This document shows, in pieces, positions 61,481 through 64,000 of a DNA stretch of 64,000 bases. Source of the stretch: Planctomycetota bacterium (GTDB lineage Bacteria; Planctomycetota; Phycisphaerae; SM23-33); contig JAKJER010000013.1 of the NCBI GenBank assembly GCA_022705325.1, positions 1 through 64,000 of the forward strand. Direction: 5' to 3'. Made by a program: the position numbers and the translations under genes. Position 1 is the stretch's first letter; each line of letters opens with the position of its first letter. The notes under the pieces are model-generated. The model searched no databases. It was not told the DNA's origin and saw nothing but the letters and a program-made list of their open reading frames with translations.

Positions 61481-62788
61481 CTACTTGCTTACCTCCACCG
61501 CCGGCGGATCGGCGAAGTCGTTCCACAACCGGTCCGCGACGGCCGGATCCACTTTGCCCTCGTGGGCGTAGAAGCGGTAGCGGAAGACGTAGTCCTTGCC
61601 GGGCTCGATGGCGAAATCGCCCAGTTGCTCGGGGGCGAAGCAGCAGAAGAGGTTCTGGTTGGCGCCGTCCCAGGTGCGGATGGGCTCGGGGAAGCGGAAG
61701 TTGGAGGGGTGGCTCATCATGACCAGGCCCGACCACTTCCCGTCGGTCGCCCCGGCCGAGTCGCACCAGCGGACGCGGGTCGCGTTGGTCTTGCCCCGGG
61801 CGGCGCCCTCGCTGGTCAGCACCGACGCGTCCTTGCCCTTCCACTCAGCCGCCCCGCGATAGCCCATCCCGCCGTAGTGGTACTTCAGCAGCTCGAGCGG
61901 GCTGGAAGAGGCAGCCTTCTGCGTGGAGACGATGTCGAACAGCCACAACTCCTTGCCCGCCTGCCCGACGTTCCACACGCGAACGTCCCAGGTCTCGTTG
62001 AGGGCGACCTTTTCCTTGTATCCGCCGGCAGGCTCCGGCGGGGCGGGCGGGGCCTTCTGGCCCTTCTTGGCCGGCTTGGGCTTGAACGCCCCGGGCAGCA
62101 CCACGTGATCGTGTCGCGCGACGAACCCGCCGAAGACCGCCCCGCTGGTGGTGGAAACGAAGTCCACGAACCGCACGGTGCCCTGCTGGGCCCGCAGGTT
62201 CCAGAAGTCCACGTCCACGCCCTCGAATCGCGTGTGCGTCCAGGGGTTCCAGATGCCCTTGTGGTGGTAGTGATCCTTGGGGAAGTCCTCGGTCATCAGG
62301 ATGCCGCCGGGCGACCACAACGGGTGAATGTAGGCCGAGCGGGTATACGACTTGTCCACGCCCTCGGGCGGGGCGACGGGGGCGTGGTGGTACTGCATCA
62401 CCTTCTTGCCCGCGCAGAGAATGTCCAGCACGGCGTCGTCCTTCTTCACTTCGACGCCGCCCCCGGCCTTGGCGCCCTCGCCGGCGGCCAGCTCGAAGGT
62501 GCGCTTGGCCCCGGCCGGCGTCTTGCCCGACAGGACGAACCACAGCCTGGCCGGCTTGCACGCTTCGACCTGGCAGGGCACGGCGTTTCGGCCGTCGGCT
62601 GTCACTTCCTCCAGCCGCACGGAAGCGGGCAGCACGATGCCGTCAAGCGACGCGCAGACAACGCTCTCGATCCGGTCGCTCTTGCCTGCCGATACCGTCA
62701 ACCTGGCCAGCGGCGCCGCCTCGGCCGAGAACGCCGCTGCCAGGACCATCCCCGCCGCGACACAGGCGGCAACAGAGGTGCGTTTCAT
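61481..62788 (-). CDS. Exported DUF6807 (PmoA-like) protein
   Basis: 435 residues from ATG 62788, behind AAAAGG; the in-frame ATG at 62824 lacks a ribosome site. Signal peptide ends FSAEA. Sequence blocks RSAYIHPLWSPGGILMTEDFPKDHYHHKGIWNPWTHTRFEG and SGLVMMSHPSNFRFPEPIR match a DUF6807 (historically 'methane oxygenase PmoA') family of planctomycete and Bacteroidota sugar clusters; several His residues suggest metal binding. No relation to methane monooxygenase is implied. Next gene is an isomerase-like protein on the same strand. Confidence 0.85.
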   Translation of the reverse strand: MKRTSVAACVAAGMVLAAAFSAEAAPLARLTVSAGKSDRIESVVCASLDGIVLPASVRLEEVTADGRNAVPCQVEACKPARLWFVLSGKTPAGAKRTFELAAGEGAKAGGGVEVKKDDAVLDILCAGKKVMQYHHAPVAPPEGVDKSYTRSAYIHPLWSPGGILMTEDFPKDHYHHKGIWNPWTHTRFEGVDVDFWNLRAQQGTVRFVDFVSTTSGAVFGGFVARHDHVVLPGAFKPKPAKKGQKAPPAPPEPAGGYKEKVALNETWDVRVWNVGQAGKELWLFDIVSTQKAASSSPLELLKYHYGGMGYRGAAEWKGKDASVLTSEGAARGKTNATRVRWCDSAGATDGKWSGLVMMSHPSNFRFPEPIRTWDGANQNLFCCFAPEQLGDFAIEPGKDYVFRYRFYAHEGKVDPAVADRLWNDFADPPAVEVSK

Positions 62789-62902
62789 AGGACCTTTTCC
62801 TTTCGTCATGGACCGTTCAAACACAACCCGCCGCCAGGCCCGTCCGGACAGGACAAGCCCGGCGGCGGGCGGGTATTGTGAACCTGCCTCGCAGCAGGCG
62901 GA

Positions 62903-63745
62903 CTACTTAGCCAGTTCCATTGTGATGGCCGCGAAGGCCTTCGCGCACTGGGCGATGTCCTCGTGGTTCTTCTCCCAGTTGTGCTCGTACTCGGCCGAGA
63001 TCACGCCTTTGAAGCCCTGGCGCTTCAACTCGGCCAGCAGCGCCTTGGCGTCGCTGTCGCCGGTGCCCCAGACCACGTCGTGCCCGCCCTTGAGGTCTTT
63101 GAAGTGCGAGGAAACGATCCTGCCCTCGAGCTTCTTGAGGCACTCCAGGGGGTTGAGTTTGGAACGAACCCAGTGCCCGGTGTCCGCGTTGGAGCCGATC
63201 ATCGGGTCGACGCCCTTCAACGCCTCCAGGACCTTGTCGGGGTTCCAGTAGTAGGAAGGCTTGGGATGGTTGTGCAGGCCGACCTTGATGTCGAATTCCT
63301 TGGCCAGCTTGGCCAGCGCGGGGAACGCGTCTTCTTTGGCCTCGGTGTTAATGACCTCGATGCCCATTTCCTTGCACCACTCGAAGGTCTTGCGGCTGGC
63401 GGCTTCGTCCTTGCTCAGCCCGCACACGCCGAAAGCGACGACCTTGACCTTGGAGGCCGCCAGCTTGTCCTTGACGGCCTTGATCTGGTCGGCGGACATG
63501 CCCGGGCCCATCTTGCCGTCGATGTCCTTGTCGATCTTCTGCCCGGGGAAGGCCTCGATGTAGGAGATGCCGGCCGCCGCGGTCTTGTCGACGGCCTCAA
63601 AGAAAGTGCCCCGATGGAAGCTCCAGGCCTGGACGGCCAGCTTCCAGCCCAGTTTCTCCGCCCCGTCCATGCAGGGCTTGTCGTCCGCCCACATCACCGA
63701 GCCGCTCATCGCGATCACACACGCCAGCACCAATGCCTTCTTCAT
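62903..63745 (-). CDS. Exported sugar phosphate isomerase/epimerase-like TIM barrel
   Basis: 280 residues from ATG 63745, with AAGGAG 8 nt upstream; longer upstream starts read G+C-rich nonsense. Signal peptide LVLACVIAMSGSVMWA. WKLAVQAWSFHRGTFFEAVDKTAAAGISYIEAFPGQ is the first unit of the xylose isomerase-like (AP endonuclease 2) barrel. Metal ligand candidates are Glu in VINTEAK, His in GLHNHPKP, Asp in GSNADTGHW and Glu in ISAEYEHNW. Such exported barrels act on sugars in the periplasm; the substrate is unknown. Confidence 0.88.
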   Translation of the reverse strand: MKKALVLACVIAMSGSVMWADDKPCMDGAEKLGWKLAVQAWSFHRGTFFEAVDKTAAAGISYIEAFPGQKIDKDIDGKMGPGMSADQIKAVKDKLAASKVKVVAFGVCGLSKDEAASRKTFEWCKEMGIEVINTEAKEDAFPALAKLAKEFDIKVGLHNHPKPSYYWNPDKVLEALKGVDPMIGSNADTGHWVRSKLNPLECLKKLEGRIVSSHFKDLKGGHDVVWGTGDSDAKALLAELKRQGFKGVISAEYEHNWEKNHEDIAQCAKAFAAITMELAK

Positions 63746-63914
63746 TCTTCTGCTCCTTGGTTCTCGCAAAAGTCCTGCTGCACAACGGGCAGTCACCATA
63801 TCACATTCCCCGCGGCGGCGAAACAGCCTTCGCGCCGCGGTCCGCTGTAAGGCCAACGCTGGCGGGAACCGAGGATTGCCAAGTGGGCGGTGCTGCGGCC
63901 GGAGGCATAGACAC

Positions 63915-63949
63915 GACGGGAACGCCGGCAGATAACCGGCGTCCCCGTC
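63915..63949. terminator. Hairpin near the right edge
   Basis: GACGGGAACGCCGG and CCGGCGTCCCCGTC pair with one mismatch around a 7-base loop. No T-run follows. It may end a gene beyond the window. Confidence 0.5.
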
Positions 63950-64000
63950 GCGTCACCAACGATCAGGTCCCCGTTACAGCCGCCAGGGCGCTCGCATGGT

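Noticed and set aside
59145..61844. 899-codon minus-strand frame
   Set aside because: Antisense to ftsH, which has every catalytic motif.
61481..62788. Methane monooxygenase component
   Set aside because: The historical 'PmoA' label of DUF6807 is unrelated to particulate methane monooxygenase; no membrane helices or partner genes.

Overview
This looks like a chromosomal segment of a G+C-rich planctomycete, probably Phycisphaerae-like. That is an inference from the mixture of genes: a PEP-CTERM protein, a giant surface protein with an N-terminal LEPR-like motif, large propeller/HEAT/TPR export proteins, a hydrazine-synthase-alpha-like cytochrome protein, Tat-exported ThuA, DUF6807 and TIM-barrel sugar proteins, and an F-type ATP synthase whose c subunit has a signal peptide. 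No rRNA or complete tRNA is present to confirm it.

Left half (1 to about 31,000) is accessory DNA. It opens with three overlapping plus-strand genes (9-10453) resembling the DptF-DptG-DptH restriction module. The DptF-like ATPase is fused behind a pseudokinase and a kinase, and the DptH-like protein carries a possible PD-(D/E)XK motif and a HerA/FtsK-type ATPase. Next come a toxin-antitoxin-SecB-chaperone (TAC) module between 52-bp repeats, a serine recombinase with a clear promoter, and a flavin reductase-like gene. A compact minus-strand operon (23245 to 15398) follows: an ABC importer, a sensor-kinase-like gene broken at a G10 tract, a receiver protein and a large HGDxHxGN phosphotransferase-like protein. 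A 61-bp direct repeat lies on both sides of this block. A four-gene lipoprotein operon follows (three caspase-family proteins and a FlgO/DUF4384 protein). Then come a small terminase subunit, a small XRE regulator, and a non-coding patch with nested palindromes and the 5' half of a tRNA-Leu.

Right half (about 31,180 to 64,000) is core or lineage-typical. A small ORF and a ferritin-like protein precede the complete ATP synthase operon, read on the minus strand from a good promoter at 41066-41094: atpZ, atpI-like, atpB, E, F, H, A, G, D, a small membrane protein, a nitroreductase, then atpC. After it lie two giant minus-strand proteins, each behind a copy of the same 82-bp promoter segment, then a PEP-CTERM discoidin-like protein and a 1,645-residue double-cyclophilin surface protein. 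A ThuA gene is divergent from an outer-membrane biogenesis pair (BamD-like, LptE), which is followed by ftsH and a clean terminator. A DUF6807 protein and an exported sugar isomerase-like protein close the window.

Taken together, the left half is a defence and mobile-element zone with phospho-signalling features, and the right half is energy metabolism, envelope biogenesis and secreted carbohydrate-related proteins. Functions are assigned from motifs and remembered family features, without database searches.
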